Assembly: GCF_040250305.1 (NCBI RefSeq)
Contig: NZ_CP158190.1
Location: 652,001 to 716,000 of the forward strand
Length of the DNA: 64,000 bases
From: Peribacillus frigoritolerans
GTDB lineage: Bacteria; Bacillota; Bacilli; Bacillales; DSM-1321
Direction of reading: 5' to 3'
Notes under the pieces: generated by a model
Told to the model about the DNA's origin: nothing
What the model saw: the letters and a program-made list of their open reading frames with translations, nothing else
Database searches by the model: none
Translations under genes and position numbers: made by a program
In this document: piece by piece, positions 35,748 to 44,117 of the stretch
How positions within the stretch are numbered: position 1 is the stretch's first letter
Layout: each line of letters starts with the position of its first letter

Positions 35748-37097
35748 TTGGAAAGAACAAAGCTTACCGGGCGGGTCGTTACACCTAATGATGCTGAGTA
35801 TGAGCATGCCAGGATAAATAATAACTTAAGTTTTTCTAAATTCCCAAAGGTCATTGTGTTTTGTCAAAATTCCAATGATGTGTTGAATTCATTGAAGTGG
35901 GCCCGGGAAAATCATACACCTTTCCGGGTTAGGAGCGGCAGGCATAGTTATGAAAATTTTTCATTAGTGAATGGCGGTCTAATCATTGATATAAGTGAAA
36001 TGTACAATATCAAGGTCAACCGTGAAAAAATGATTGCAAAAATCGAAGCAGGAGCTGATTTAGGTCAAGTATATAATATGCTATGGAAGTATGGCACGAC
36101 GATTCCGGCTGGGACCGAAAGCGGTGTTGGTCTTGTAGGCCTTACGCTTGGCGGTGGAATAGGTATGTTATCGAGACGCTTTGGACTTACTTGTGACAAT
36201 TTGCTTGAAATAGAAATGGTAAGGGCGTGCGGAAAGAGGGGCGCTAAACTCATTAAAGCAAATAGGAAAATTAATAGTGATTTATTTTGGGCATGCTGCG
36301 GGGGAGGAGGGGGAAACTTTGGCATAGTCACTTCTCTTACCTTCAGGGTACACCCCGTATCAAGGGTATCGATTTTCTCCGTCACATGGGGATGGGAAGA
36401 TTTTGAAGCGGTGTTTGAAGCCTGGCAGGATTGGGCCCCTCAAGTTGAAGAGTGTTTAACTTCAGAAATCGAATTCAAGTCAAAGGAAGTAAACCAAATT
36501 ATCGCTCAAGGTGAATTTGTTGGGCCATCATATAGGTTGCAGCAGCTTCTAAAGCCTTTGACGAGAGCAGGTTCTCCAGCAAATATCATGATAAAGGAAG
36601 TTCCGTACATTGATGCTGTGCAATTCTTTAATGATCCAAGTGGAAATCGACCGGCCCATCGCAAGCGGTCGGGGTCTTTCATAGAAAAACCTTTTCAACG
36701 GCAAGCAATCTTGACGATGAAGCATTTTTTGGAAAACGTTCCAAATGAAAATGCAGCCATTTGGCACCAATCCTTAGGAGGGGCCGCTGGCCGTGTGGCC
36801 CCAAATGAAACGGCTTTTTATTATCGGGATGCCATCATCGCCCAGGAGTATCTGGCTACATGGACGAATCCAGAAGAAGAGCGGCAAAACATCCATTGGA
36901 TTAAAGAACTTAAATGCGCTTTGTCACCATATACTACAGGTGACTACGTGAATTGGCCGGATATCCTCATCGAAGATTGGCCAACTGCGTACTATGGAGA
37001 AAATTTCAAGCGGCTTCGGGAAGTGAAAACGAGATATGATCCGTACAATACGTTTAAATTCCCTCAAAGTATACCGCCTTTAAAGAAGTGGGTCTGA
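35748..37097 (+). CDS. FAD-linked oxidoreductase of the berberine-bridge (BBE) family
   Basis: A 449-residue flavoenzyme of the YgaK/CotQ/BBE class. Residues 30-200 are the FAD-binding domain; RSGRHSYENFS carries the histidine that usually links covalently to FAD. Bicovalent relatives add a Cys in an AGxCxxVGxxG motif, but here the place reads AGTESGVGLVG, so a single covalent link is expected. The C-terminal YYGENFKRLREVKTRYDPYN is the conserved BBE motif. These enzymes oxidise sugars or alkaloids; the substrate is unknown. Start is TTG 35748 after GAGGAAGGGG. Confidence 0.82.
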   Translation: MERTKLTGRVVTPNDAEYEHARINNNLSFSKFPKVIVFCQNSNDVLNSLKWARENHTPFRVRSGRHSYENFSLVNGGLIIDISEMYNIKVNREKMIAKIEAGADLGQVYNMLWKYGTTIPAGTESGVGLVGLTLGGGIGMLSRRFGLTCDNLLEIEMVRACGKRGAKLIKANRKINSDLFWACCGGGGGNFGIVTSLTFRVHPVSRVSIFSVTWGWEDFEAVFEAWQDWAPQVEECLTSEIEFKSKEVNQIIAQGEFVGPSYRLQQLLKPLTRAGSPANIMIKEVPYIDAVQFFNDPSGNRPAHRKRSGSFIEKPFQRQAILTMKHFLENVPNENAAIWHQSLGGAAGRVAPNETAFYYRDAIIAQEYLATWTNPEEERQNIHWIKELKCALSPYTTGDYVNWPDILIEDWPTAYYGENFKRLREVKTRYDPYNTFKFPQSIPPLKKWV

Positions 37098-37134
37098 AAA
37101 AGCTTGGATGCACCAAAAACATTCGTTATTAAAA

Positions 37135-37166
37135 GGCCTATTCCTCAATTGGGATAGGCCAGTTTT
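37135..37166 (+). terminator. rho-independent terminator
   Basis: Stem GGCCTATTCC with GGGATAGGCC, TCAATT loop, then AGTTTTATTTT. Confidence 0.75.
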
Positions 37167-37184
37167 ATTTTCATTTTCCCAAAA

Positions 37185-37397
37185 TCATTCCGCTTGCTGA
37201 GCTTGTACTGCACTGTAAACCTGATTTACGGAAGACTGGGCTTGCGCGATTTCTTGAGCAGCTTGTTTAATGGCTTCTTGTGCCAAGGTTGGATCAGAGG
37301 AAGATTTTTCAATTGCTTGTGAAAGTAAGGTTTGTGTTAGGGTAACGTTTGCTTTTGCTTGGTTTAATTGATTGATATCAATTTGTTGTTGAGGCAT
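37185..37397 (-). CDS. small Gln/Ala-rich coiled-coil protein, 70 aa
   Basis: The product (MPQQQIDINQLNQAKANVTL...) is rich in Gln, Ala and Ser and almost wholly helical, with heptad-like spacing of hydrophobic residues, so a coiled coil is likely. It has no cysteine or membrane segment. The start follows AAGGAGAGAAG, a strong ribosome site. Small proteins of this composition are common in spore-forming Bacillaceae, but I recognise no family. Confidence 0.6.
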   Translation of the reverse strand: MPQQQIDINQLNQAKANVTLTQTLLSQAIEKSSSDPTLAQEAIKQAAQEIAQAQSSVNQVYSAVQAQQAE

Positions 37398-37737
37398 GTA
37401 GCTTCTCTCCTTATGTCATTATTGGAATTACTCCATTAGGATGACCTTTCTTTTCTTTTTTATAAGGAGAAAAATATATGATGTAGACAGGATGGGTAAA
37501 TTGGAAAAATTATGAAATTAGCAAAAAAGTCCATTTAAATACGATGCAAAATTTATGGACAATCCAAATTCGTGTAAAAGGTACACCCTTAAGATTGAAA
37601 AACGGGCAGAAAAAGAAAGGAATCATTAGGGTTATTTACTTTAGAATCCTTAAATTTTCAGCATAAATAGTATTACGTTCCTTGAATACAATGTAATATC
37701 TGTGATCTTTCTTCACGAAGTCCCTACAAAGTATAGA
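37398..37737. other. intergenic region, nothing coding
   Basis: No open frame with a ribosome site beyond a two-codon ATGATGTAG near 37478. The sequence is AT-rich and probably holds the promoter of the minus-strand small gene. Confidence 0.4.
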
Positions 37738-37770
37738 AGGAACCGGATGAGCTCTGCTCTTCCGGTTCTT
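37738..37770 (-). terminator. hairpin terminator after bioA
   Basis: Stem GAACCGGA (37740-37747) with TCCGGTTC (37761-37768). On the minus strand the tail is CTTCTATACTTT, so the U-tract is modest. Confidence 0.6.
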
Positions 37771-37776
37771 TGTATA

Positions 37777-39159
37777 TCAGTTAGCTGCTGGAATCAATCC
37801 TTTATGAATGGAGACTTCCTTAATGGCACGGTAGGCGGTTTCGACCATGAAATCGAGTTCCTTTTCTGACATGGAAAGGATCGGCATCATCGTGATGACT
37901 GGACCAAGTTCCCGAATGATCAGGCCATTTTCCCGTGCTGTATGGATGATTCCGGAAACGACATTCTCTTGGAGGGTGAACGTTTCTTTTGTTTGGCGGT
38001 CTTTGACGATTTCCACTCCAATCATGAAGCCGCGCTGGCGGATATCGCCGACTATCGGGAGTTCGTATAGCGCTTGCAGTCTTTGTGATAGATATTTAGA
38101 TTTTTTCTGGATGTCTTTAATTAAATTGCGGCTTTCCATCAGCTCGATATTCTTCAGTGCCAGTGCACAGGCAAGCTGATTTCCTGTATAGGTGTGACCG
38201 TGATAGAAGGTTTTATGTTCTTCCCGTTCCCCCAGGAAGGATTGAAAGATCTGCTCGTTCATGATAGTGGCGGCGAGTGGCATATATCCCCCAGTGATCC
38301 CTTTGCCCATACACATGATATCGGGTACGGCATCTTCCTGTTCGCAGGCAAACATTGTACCGGTTCGACCGAATCCTACAGCCACTTCGTCACAAATTAA
38401 GAGGATATTGTACTTTTTGCATAATTGCTCGACCTCTTTCAAAAAGCCATGGGGATGGGTTATGATGCCTGCTGCTCCCTGCACAAGCGGCTCGATGATC
38501 AATCCTGCAATTTCCTCTGATTGTTTCTGCAGTAACTTCTCCAGTTCCTTCAAGCAATGGTTTTTCACGGCTTCTTGATCTCCATACTCAGTCATGTGAT
38601 AGGCATATGGTGAAGGGGCGGAAATCCGTTGAAATAAGAGGGGCTTAAAGATTCTATGGTATAGATCCATTCCGCCCACACTTACAGCTCCGACAGTATC
38701 GCCGTGATATGCCTCGTCAAGTGAGACAAATTTGTTTTTATTCTGATGCTTGACGGGATCGATATTCTGCCAATATTGATAAGCAACTTTAAGGGCGATT
38801 TCCACTGCGGCTGATCCCGTGTCGGAGTAGAAGACTTTCGATAAAGAACCAGGAGTGATCTCGGCTAGTTTTTTTGCCAGTAAGATCGATGGTACATTCG
38901 CAGATCCCAGCAGTGTGGAGTGTGCGACTTTATTCACTTGTTCAATTAGGGCGCCGTTTAATTCCGGCTCGTTATGTCCGTGCACGTTCACCCATAATGA
39001 AGCATAGCCGTCGAGGTAGCGTTTACCCTCCACATCAATCAGGTAGCTGCCTTCGCCGCGTTCGATGATCAGCGGTTTGCTTTCCCGATACGTTTTCATT
39101 TGTGTGAACGGATGCCATACATATTCCTTATCCCATTGTTCTAAATCCTGACTGTTCAT
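37777..39159 (-). CDS. bioA: adenosylmethionine-8-amino-7-oxononanoate transaminase
   Basis: A 460-residue PLP enzyme that transfers an amino group from S-adenosylmethionine (or lysine in the B. subtilis type) to 8-amino-7-oxononanoate, giving diaminopelargonate. N-terminal WHPFTQMK is the BioA hallmark, and the PLP lysine lies in MGKGITGGYMPL. Length is typical. Its start overlaps the bioD stop by 4 bp and follows GAAAGAGGTG. It is the last gene of bioY-bioD-bioA. Confidence 0.93.
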   Translation of the reverse strand: MNSQDLEQWDKEYVWHPFTQMKTYRESKPLIIERGEGSYLIDVEGKRYLDGYASLWVNVHGHNEPELNGALIEQVNKVAHSTLLGSANVPSILLAKKLAEITPGSLSKVFYSDTGSAAVEIALKVAYQYWQNIDPVKHQNKNKFVSLDEAYHGDTVGAVSVGGMDLYHRIFKPLLFQRISAPSPYAYHMTEYGDQEAVKNHCLKELEKLLQKQSEEIAGLIIEPLVQGAAGIITHPHGFLKEVEQLCKKYNILLICDEVAVGFGRTGTMFACEQEDAVPDIMCMGKGITGGYMPLAATIMNEQIFQSFLGEREEHKTFYHGHTYTGNQLACALALKNIELMESRNLIKDIQKKSKYLSQRLQALYELPIVGDIRQRGFMIGVEIVKDRQTKETFTLQENVVSGIIHTARENGLIIRELGPVITMMPILSMSEKELDFMVETAYRAIKEVSIHKGLIPAAN

Positions 39160-39863
39160 GCCTTGAACACCTCTTTCAGTTGTTGGGTATAATCTTGATC
39201 ACTAAGTAAATCAAGGATGCAGATCCTCAAGTCTTTTCTAACATCGGCCAGTGTTGGGATGCAGGCGAGGCCATTCAGCCCAGTCAGCTTTTCAATGGTT
39301 TCGATATTGTCTTGATGAATCCGATCTTCCGGCCGGTAATGATTATACAAAATGGTTTTCACGTTTATATCGTGGACTTGGGCATAAGAATGGGTCGTCA
39401 CGACATCATGAATCGCCCCTAAACCGCTTGTGGATACGAAGAGGACAGGCATGCCGCAATCCTTTATGAAATCCGCCGTCATATAGAAACCTTCCGTTCG
39501 TTCAATAAGCGGCACAGCCAATCCGCCAGCGCCCTCGACTAATACGATGTCATACATTTCCTCAAGTTCATGAACCCTTTCCACGACTTTCTTCTCATCG
39601 ATAAGACTGCCGGTTAATTTAATCGCCAAATGTGGGGAGGTTTCCGGTTTCAGTGTGTAAAACCCTGAATCCTTTACACCGAGTTCCTGCTCAAACCAAG
39701 ATATATCCGGGTATGTATGATTTTCCTCATTGATTCCAGTTTGGAATGGCTTGAATATCGTGACGCTTTTTCCCAATGTTTGAAGAGACAGATAGAGTGC
39801 ACTCGTGACGATGGTCTTTCCAATATCCGTGCCAGTTCCAGTTATAAAGTAGGCTTGGCCCAT
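39156..39863 (-). CDS. bioD: dethiobiotin synthetase
   Basis: A 235-residue ATP-dependent enzyme that closes the ureido ring of dethiobiotin from diaminopelargonate and CO2. P-loop GTGTDIGKT lies at the N-terminus and VEGAGGLAVPL is the second conserved loop. I chose the ATG at 39863 after AAAGGAGCTG; the frame is open 27 codons further, but inside bioY. It overlaps the end of bioY by about 22 bp and bioA by 4 bp, so translation is coupled. Confidence 0.93.
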   Translation of the reverse strand: MGQAYFITGTGTDIGKTIVTSALYLSLQTLGKSVTIFKPFQTGINEENHTYPDISWFEQELGVKDSGFYTLKPETSPHLAIKLTGSLIDEKKVVERVHELEEMYDIVLVEGAGGLAVPLIERTEGFYMTADFIKDCGMPVLFVSTSGLGAIHDVVTTHSYAQVHDINVKTILYNHYRPEDRIHQDNIETIEKLTGLNGLACIPTLADVRKDLRICILDLLSDQDYTQQLKEVFKA

Positions 39864-40426
39864 GGATGATTCAGCTCCTTTACGTTTATATATCTTGCAA
39901 TGCGCGGACGTACTTGTTGAATGATGACAGCACATAGAATGCATAGCATTAAATCACCGGGTACAGGTAACAAGAAGCCGTAAAGAACCGTCTGGTTGAT
40001 GGAAAACGGCGTTTCAACAATCCACTTCATCGCACCATACAGCCAGATGCAGCCGAAAAGGTAAACTGTCAGCAAAGAGGCGGCATTAGCAAAGAATATG
40101 GAACGAATCGTGGAGAGGGAAAACCGGTTGATCAGCCATCCATTTACATAGGCTCCCAGTATATATCCGAGCAAATAGCCGAATGTAGGTTTGAATATAT
40201 AGCCGAATCCCCCGCCTTCAGCAAACACGGGCACCCCGATAAGTCCGATCAAGACGTAGCATAACTGACTGAGCATCCCAAGCCGGGGCCCCAATAATGC
40301 GCCTGCCAAATAGACTGCCAGAATTTGCAGTGTGAATGGTATGTAAGGGATAGGTATCTTAATAAAGGCGCCAATGGCAGTTAACGCGGTAAAAAGGGCC
40401 ACATAGGAAATCGTCCTTGCTTTCAA
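39842..40426 (-). CDS. bioY: biotin transporter substrate-specificity subunit
   Basis: A 194-residue membrane protein with about six helices, the biotin-binding S component of an ECF importer. Conserved BioY stretches are IPIPYIPFTLQ (with the following AVYLAGALLG) and GYLLGYILGAY. Start is TTG 40426, seven bases after AAAGGAGGT, rather than the upstream ATG of the open frame. First gene of bioYDA, 70 bp downstream of a BirA box, so cells take up biotin and make its last intermediates under one control. Confidence 0.92.
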   Translation of the reverse strand: MKARTISYVALFTALTAIGAFIKIPIPYIPFTLQILAVYLAGALLGPRLGMLSQLCYVLIGLIGVPVFAEGGGFGYIFKPTFGYLLGYILGAYVNGWLINRFSLSTIRSIFFANAASLLTVYLFGCIWLYGAMKWIVETPFSINQTVLYGFLLPVPGDLMLCILCAVIIQQVRPRIARYINVKELNHPWAKPTL

Positions 40427-40495
40427 GTTTTTAACCTCCTTTTTCAAAAGTGCTGGCAAAATGCCCACTATTAGTTTGCCTGATTCTTATTTTAT

Positions 40496-40525
40496 ATGTC
40501 AACTAATTTATTATTTAGTTAACAT
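40496..40525 (-). promoter_or_regulatory. BirA operator for bioYDA
   Basis: ATGTCAACTAA and TTAGTTAACAT form an inverted repeat separated by an AT spacer, matching the Gram-positive BirA box (WTGTNAACYW...WRGTTNACAW). Biotinyl-AMP-bound BirA would repress the operon. Confidence 0.85.
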
Positions 40526-40625
40526 ATAAAAGGCCAGCTTTATCGGGATTTAAAGGACAGACTAGGAAAATATTGAAAAAAGACCATTGAATAATAATTT
40601 GTTAGTATGTTATTATTCTATCGAT

Positions 40626-40655
40626 ATGTTAACTTAAAATATTATAGGTTAACAA
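40626..40655 (+). promoter_or_regulatory. BirA operator for bioB
   Basis: ATGTTAAC and GGTTAACAAA flank a 13-nt AT spacer, the same architecture as the box 130 bp away. It lies about 255 bp before the bioB start, implying a long leader. Confidence 0.8.
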
Positions 40656-40698
40656 ATTTATTTACATTGCAGGCAGTATTGATACTGCTAAATGTTAA

Positions 40699-40854
40699 GT
40701 GCTCCCCAATGTGGTTGATGGTGCACATGCGGTTGGAAGAGAAAGTGGATTGGAGATGGAGACACTCGCGGTTGGAGCATCAGGTGGATATATTGCAGAC
40801 AGCTGGTCTTTATTTACCAGACCGGGTTATGCTCCTTTTCTAGGAATTGCATAG
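40699..40854 (+). pseudogene. protein-like ORF in the bioB leader, likely a gene remnant
   Basis: A 51-codon frame from GTG 40699 reads protein-like text (VVDGAHAVGRESGLEMETLA then VGASGGYIADSWSLFTRPGY) to TAG. It has no ribosome site. A second frame reads sensibly just before it (AVLILLNVKCSP), so the sequence could be the frameshifted tail of an older gene. I cannot name the family. Confidence 0.3.
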
Positions 40855-40909
40855 TCAAGGAATCCATAAACCAGCGATTCGGCACACAATAAAGAAAAGA
40901 GGGATAGTT

Positions 40910-41902
40910 TTGGAAACATTGGTAAGGGATTGGAAGATGTTAGCGGAGAACGTTATCAAAGGATATAAAGTGACGGAGGAAGAGGCATTATCCATCGTAC
41001 AAGCCCCAGACGAAGAGGTTTTGGAAATTTTGAATGCAGCCTACTTGATACGCAAGCATCATTATGGGAACAAAGTTAAATTGAATATGATCATCAATAC
41101 GAAATCAGGATTATGTCCCGAAGATTGCGGCTACTGCTCGCAGTCGATCGTGTCGGAAGCCCCGATCGATAAATATGCTTGGCTGACGAAAGAAAAGATT
41201 GTCGAGGGAGCGCAGGAATCAATTCGTCGCAAAGCGGGTACTTATTGCATCGTTGCGTCTGGCCGTCGTCCGACCAACAGAGAAATAGATCATGTCATTG
41301 AAGCGGTAAAAGAAATCCGCGAAACGACGGATCTTAAAATCTGCTGCTGTTTAGGTTTCCTGAATGAGGAACATGCGGGCAAGCTAGCGGAAGCAGGCGT
41401 TCATCGCTACAACCACAATTTGAATACATCACAGGAAAACTACAGTAAAATTACATCGACGCATACATATGAAGACCGGGTAGATACAGTCGAAGCTGTG
41501 AAAGATGCCGGAATGTCCCCATGTTCTGGTGCCATTTTCGGTATGGGGGAATCTGAGGCGGAAGCGGTGGAAATCGCCCTATCCTTACGCAGCCTTGATG
41601 CAGATTCCATTCCTTGTAATTTTCTCAATGCAATTGACGGAACGCCGCTTGAGGGAACTTCCGAGTTGACCCCCACTAAATGCCTGAAATTGATATCGAT
41701 GATGAGGTTCGTTAATCCGAGTAAAGAAATCCGTCTGGCCGGCGGTCGTGAGGTCAATCTCCGTTCCATGCAGCCCATGGCACTTTATGCAGCCAATTCC
41801 ATCTTCGTCGGCGATTATTTAACGACAGCTGGTCAAGAACCCACAGCGGATTGGGGGATCATCGAAGACCTGGGATTCGAAATTGAAGAGTGTGCCCTTT
41901 GA
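40910..41902 (+). CDS. bioB: biotin synthase
   Basis: A 330-residue radical SAM enzyme that inserts sulfur into dethiobiotin to make biotin. CPEDCGYC supplies the three cysteines of the SAM-bound 4Fe-4S cluster; YNHNLNTS and the conserved cysteines and arginine of the second cluster (ICCCLG, CSGAIFGMGE, IRLAGGRE) are present. I chose TTG 40910 after AAAGAGGG; an upstream ATG (40847) lies within the apparent remnant. It is divergent from bioYDA and ends at a strong terminator. bioF, bioW, bioC and bioH are not in the window. Confidence 0.94.
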   Translation: METLVRDWKMLAENVIKGYKVTEEEALSIVQAPDEEVLEILNAAYLIRKHHYGNKVKLNMIINTKSGLCPEDCGYCSQSIVSEAPIDKYAWLTKEKIVEGAQESIRRKAGTYCIVASGRRPTNREIDHVIEAVKEIRETTDLKICCCLGFLNEEHAGKLAEAGVHRYNHNLNTSQENYSKITSTHTYEDRVDTVEAVKDAGMSPCSGAIFGMGESEAEAVEIALSLRSLDADSIPCNFLNAIDGTPLEGTSELTPTKCLKLISMMRFVNPSKEIRLAGGREVNLRSMQPMALYAANSIFVGDYLTTAGQEPTADWGIIEDLGFEIEECAL

Positions 41903-41933
41903 TAAAGAAGATAATGGAAAACAATATGAATTT

Positions 41934-41960
41934 AAAAAAACACCCTTAGGGTGTTTTTTT
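41934..41960 (+). terminator. strong rho-independent terminator after bioB
   Basis: Seven A plus CACCC, TTA loop, GGGTG plus nine T, working in both directions. Confidence 0.88.
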
Positions 41961-41969
41961 TTCAGTTTG

Positions 41970-42032
41970 TCGAAAAAAGTGCATGGAGGGTCGAAAAAAG
42001 TGCGTTTTAGGTCGAATAAAGAGTATGGAAGG
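41970..42032 (+). repeat. three-copy 21-bp tandem repeat
   Basis: Units TCGAAAAAAGTGCATGGAGG(G), TCGAAAAAAGTGCGTTTTAG(G) and TCGAATAAAGAGTATGGAAG(G) are each exactly 21 bp. They belong to the GGTCGAA family also seen at 46320 and 54745, and lie directly after the bioB terminator. Confidence 0.8.
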
Positions 42033-42038
42033 TCAACA

Positions 42039-42447
42039 TCATGTTTTTTTACAGTAATCCATATTGGATTGAAGAAATTGGCGACACTCCTGCCGAATAA
42101 CTGGCTAGCCAAGACCCCGCAGCCGCTTGCGGTGAGGAGGCTTGGCAGACAGTCGGCGGAAAGGGAGCGGATTTCTGAAATCAACTCAAACGGTTTTAAA
42201 AGAAAAAAACTGCAGGCAAACTCGATTCTTCTTGGAATTTGTCTAAAAACAAGACTAGAGTACCCTTCATGTTTTTTTACAGTAACCCTTATTGGATTGA
42301 AGAAATTGGCGACACTCCTGCCGAATAACTGGCTAGTCAAGACCCCACAGCCGCTTGCGGTGAGGAGGCTTGGCAGACAGTCGGCGGAAAGGGAGCGGAT
42401 TTCTGAAATCAACTTAAACGGTTTTTTTAAAAAAACTGCAGGCAAAC
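42039..42447 (+). repeat. direct duplication of a 180-bp intergenic element (copies 2 and 3)
   Basis: 42039-42221 and 42267-42447 are about 95% identical over about 180 bp, offset 228 bp. Each runs from TCATGTTTTTTTACAGTAA through GACACTCCTGCCGAATAACT and GGTGAGGAGGCTTGGCAGAC to ACTGCAGGCAAAC. The core resembles the elements at 8366 and 54937. Long open frames on both strands (41819-42445 and 41883-42455) come only from this repeat and are not genes. 42448-42696 is AT-rich and holds the next promoter. Confidence 0.88.
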
Positions 42448-42696
42448 CGCTCTAGTTCAAATATGTCTTCTGGGTGTTTTATTAATTTGCTGTAATAGAA
42501 CTAATGTCCTTCAACCTTTACAAAAATAAAAAAATGATAGATAAGTGAAAATAATGAAAAAAAAATGCTAAATTGTAAGAAGAGGTTTTATAATGAATTA
42601 CCTGAATACAATAAAATTTGCTGCATTGTGGTAAATGAATATGATATAGGGAAAGAATCAGTATTGGTAATATCAATAATGAGAGGATAGTTTTGT

Positions 42697-43398
42697 GTGA
42701 TGCATATATGGCTGATTAGTTTTATTATTTTATTATTGCTATTAATATTTTATACTATTATCCCAACGGTGCTTATTCGTGTATGCAGTCTGGGAATAAC
42801 CAAAAAAATCAATTCGAATAATGGGATAGCGCTAACTTTCGATGATGGCCCAAACCCTGAATATACAATAAAATTGCTTGATCTTTTAAAAGAGTATGAG
42901 ATAAAGGCCACATTTTTTGTTGTTGGCAGTAAAGTGAAAAGTAATCCTGAGATTATTAAAAGAATGCATGAAGAGGGACATACTATAGGGATCCACCATT
43001 ATCATCATGTTTCAAGCTGGGTCCTATCACCCATCCATTTACGGAAACAGTTGGAAATGACTGAAAAGGCGATAAATGAAGTTACGAATGAAAAGGTTGT
43101 TTTTTATAGACCGCCATGGGGCCATTTCAATATGTTCACCCCACTTTTCAGTAAGAAATATAGAGTGGTGATGTGGTCAGGCATCTTCGGGGATTGGAAA
43201 GTTGAAAATTGCAAAAATACTTTGCTTGATCAACTGCGAAGCACTTCGACAGAAGGTTCCATCCTGTTGCTTCATGACTGTGGTGAAACATGGGGAGCGG
43301 ATAAAGAAGCACCAGGCTATATGATTGAAATGTTGAAAATTTACCTACAGGAAAGTAAGGAAAAAGGAATACACTTTATTACTTTAAAAGACTTATAA
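42697..43398 (+). CDS. polysaccharide deacetylase family protein (NodB domain)
   Basis: A 233-residue protein with one N-terminal membrane helix (residues 3-25) and an extracellular NodB domain. The five motifs are visible: TFDDGP (catalytic Asp and metal Asp), the His pair in GIHHYHHVSS, RPPWGHF, a Trp-containing stretch (MWSGIFGDWK) and LLLHDCG. Such enzymes remove N-acetyl groups from peptidoglycan or other glycans. It heads a three-gene set with a DedA protein and a glycolipid glycosyltransferase, suggesting work at the cell envelope. GTG 42697 or ATG 42700 may be the start. Confidence 0.85.
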   Translation: MMHIWLISFIILLLLLIFYTIIPTVLIRVCSLGITKKINSNNGIALTFDDGPNPEYTIKLLDLLKEYEIKATFFVVGSKVKSNPEIIKRMHEEGHTIGIHHYHHVSSWVLSPIHLRKQLEMTEKAINEVTNEKVVFYRPPWGHFNMFTPLFSKKYRVVMWSGIFGDWKVENCKNTLLDQLRSTSTEGSILLLHDCGETWGADKEAPGYMIEMLKIYLQESKEKGIHFITLKDL

Positions 43399-43415
43399 CT
43401 AATTCTGGGGGTATT

Positions 43416-44015
43416 ATGAATATAGATACGCTTTTACATTTTATTGATTCATATGGATACCTGATCATTTTTCTTTTTTTATTCTTCGGCATTGTGGGAG
43501 TGCCTGCTCCAGAAGAATCACTTCTATTTCTGATTGGGGTATTGGTAGCACAAGGTAAGCTCTCACTGGGTTTGGCCATGCTGTGTGCAATTCTCGGCGC
43601 CTTTATCGGAATGCTTGCAGCTTATGCATGCGGAAAATATGTAGGGTATCCATTTATAAATAAATTTGGAAGATTCATTGGGATTACGACTGAACGCTGG
43701 GAGAAAGCGAAGAAAAACTATACGGATAATGCACAAAAAACCTTAGTATTAGGATTTTATATTCCGGGAATAAGACAAATTAGTCCATATTTCGCAGGAA
43801 TCTCATCTATACCCTTTCGGAAATACTTCCTATTTTCCCTAATAGGCACTATACTTTGGACCGTCCCTTTTATAGTGGCTGGTTATTATGTCGGGGATGC
43901 TTTTAATGTTAATCCCAAATATGTTCCATATTTAGGGCTTGTATTTTTAGTTATTTTTGTACTATATGTTACTATCAAATACATTAAAAAGAGAAAACAA
44001 ATGTCCAAAAGTTGA
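43416..44015 (+). CDS. DedA (VTT-domain) family membrane protein
   Basis: A 199-residue membrane protein with about five helices. FYIPGIRQISPYFAGIS is the conserved VTT/DedA re-entrant motif with the essential Arg, and VPAPEESLLFLIG is the other conserved loop. Some DedA relatives flip lipid carriers such as undecaprenyl phosphate or phosphatidylethanolamine across the membrane; the lipid here is unknown. ATG 43416 follows GGGGGT, 17 bp after the deacetylase. Confidence 0.85.
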   Translation: MNIDTLLHFIDSYGYLIIFLFLFFGIVGVPAPEESLLFLIGVLVAQGKLSLGLAMLCAILGAFIGMLAAYACGKYVGYPFINKFGRFIGITTERWEKAKKNYTDNAQKTLVLGFYIPGIRQISPYFAGISSIPFRKYFLFSLIGTILWTVPFIVAGYYVGDAFNVNPKYVPYLGLVFLVIFVLYVTIKYIKKRKQMSKS

Positions 44016-44117
44016 GTCTGCTCCTTTTTATAAAAGTTGGAAATTTATTGTAAGAGGAAGATATCAGAACTATATATTTTGTATTTTCAGAATGATTTCT
44101 TAGGAGATGACACATAT

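Noticed and set aside
40607..40843. 78-codon frame in the bioB leader
   Set aside because: It runs through the BirA box and shows no coding character; the other frame at 40699 is more protein-like.
41819..42455. Long open frames on both strands (208 and 190 codons)
   Set aside because: Both are made by the duplicated intergenic element and repeat the same peptide twice; neither has a ribosome site or a family.
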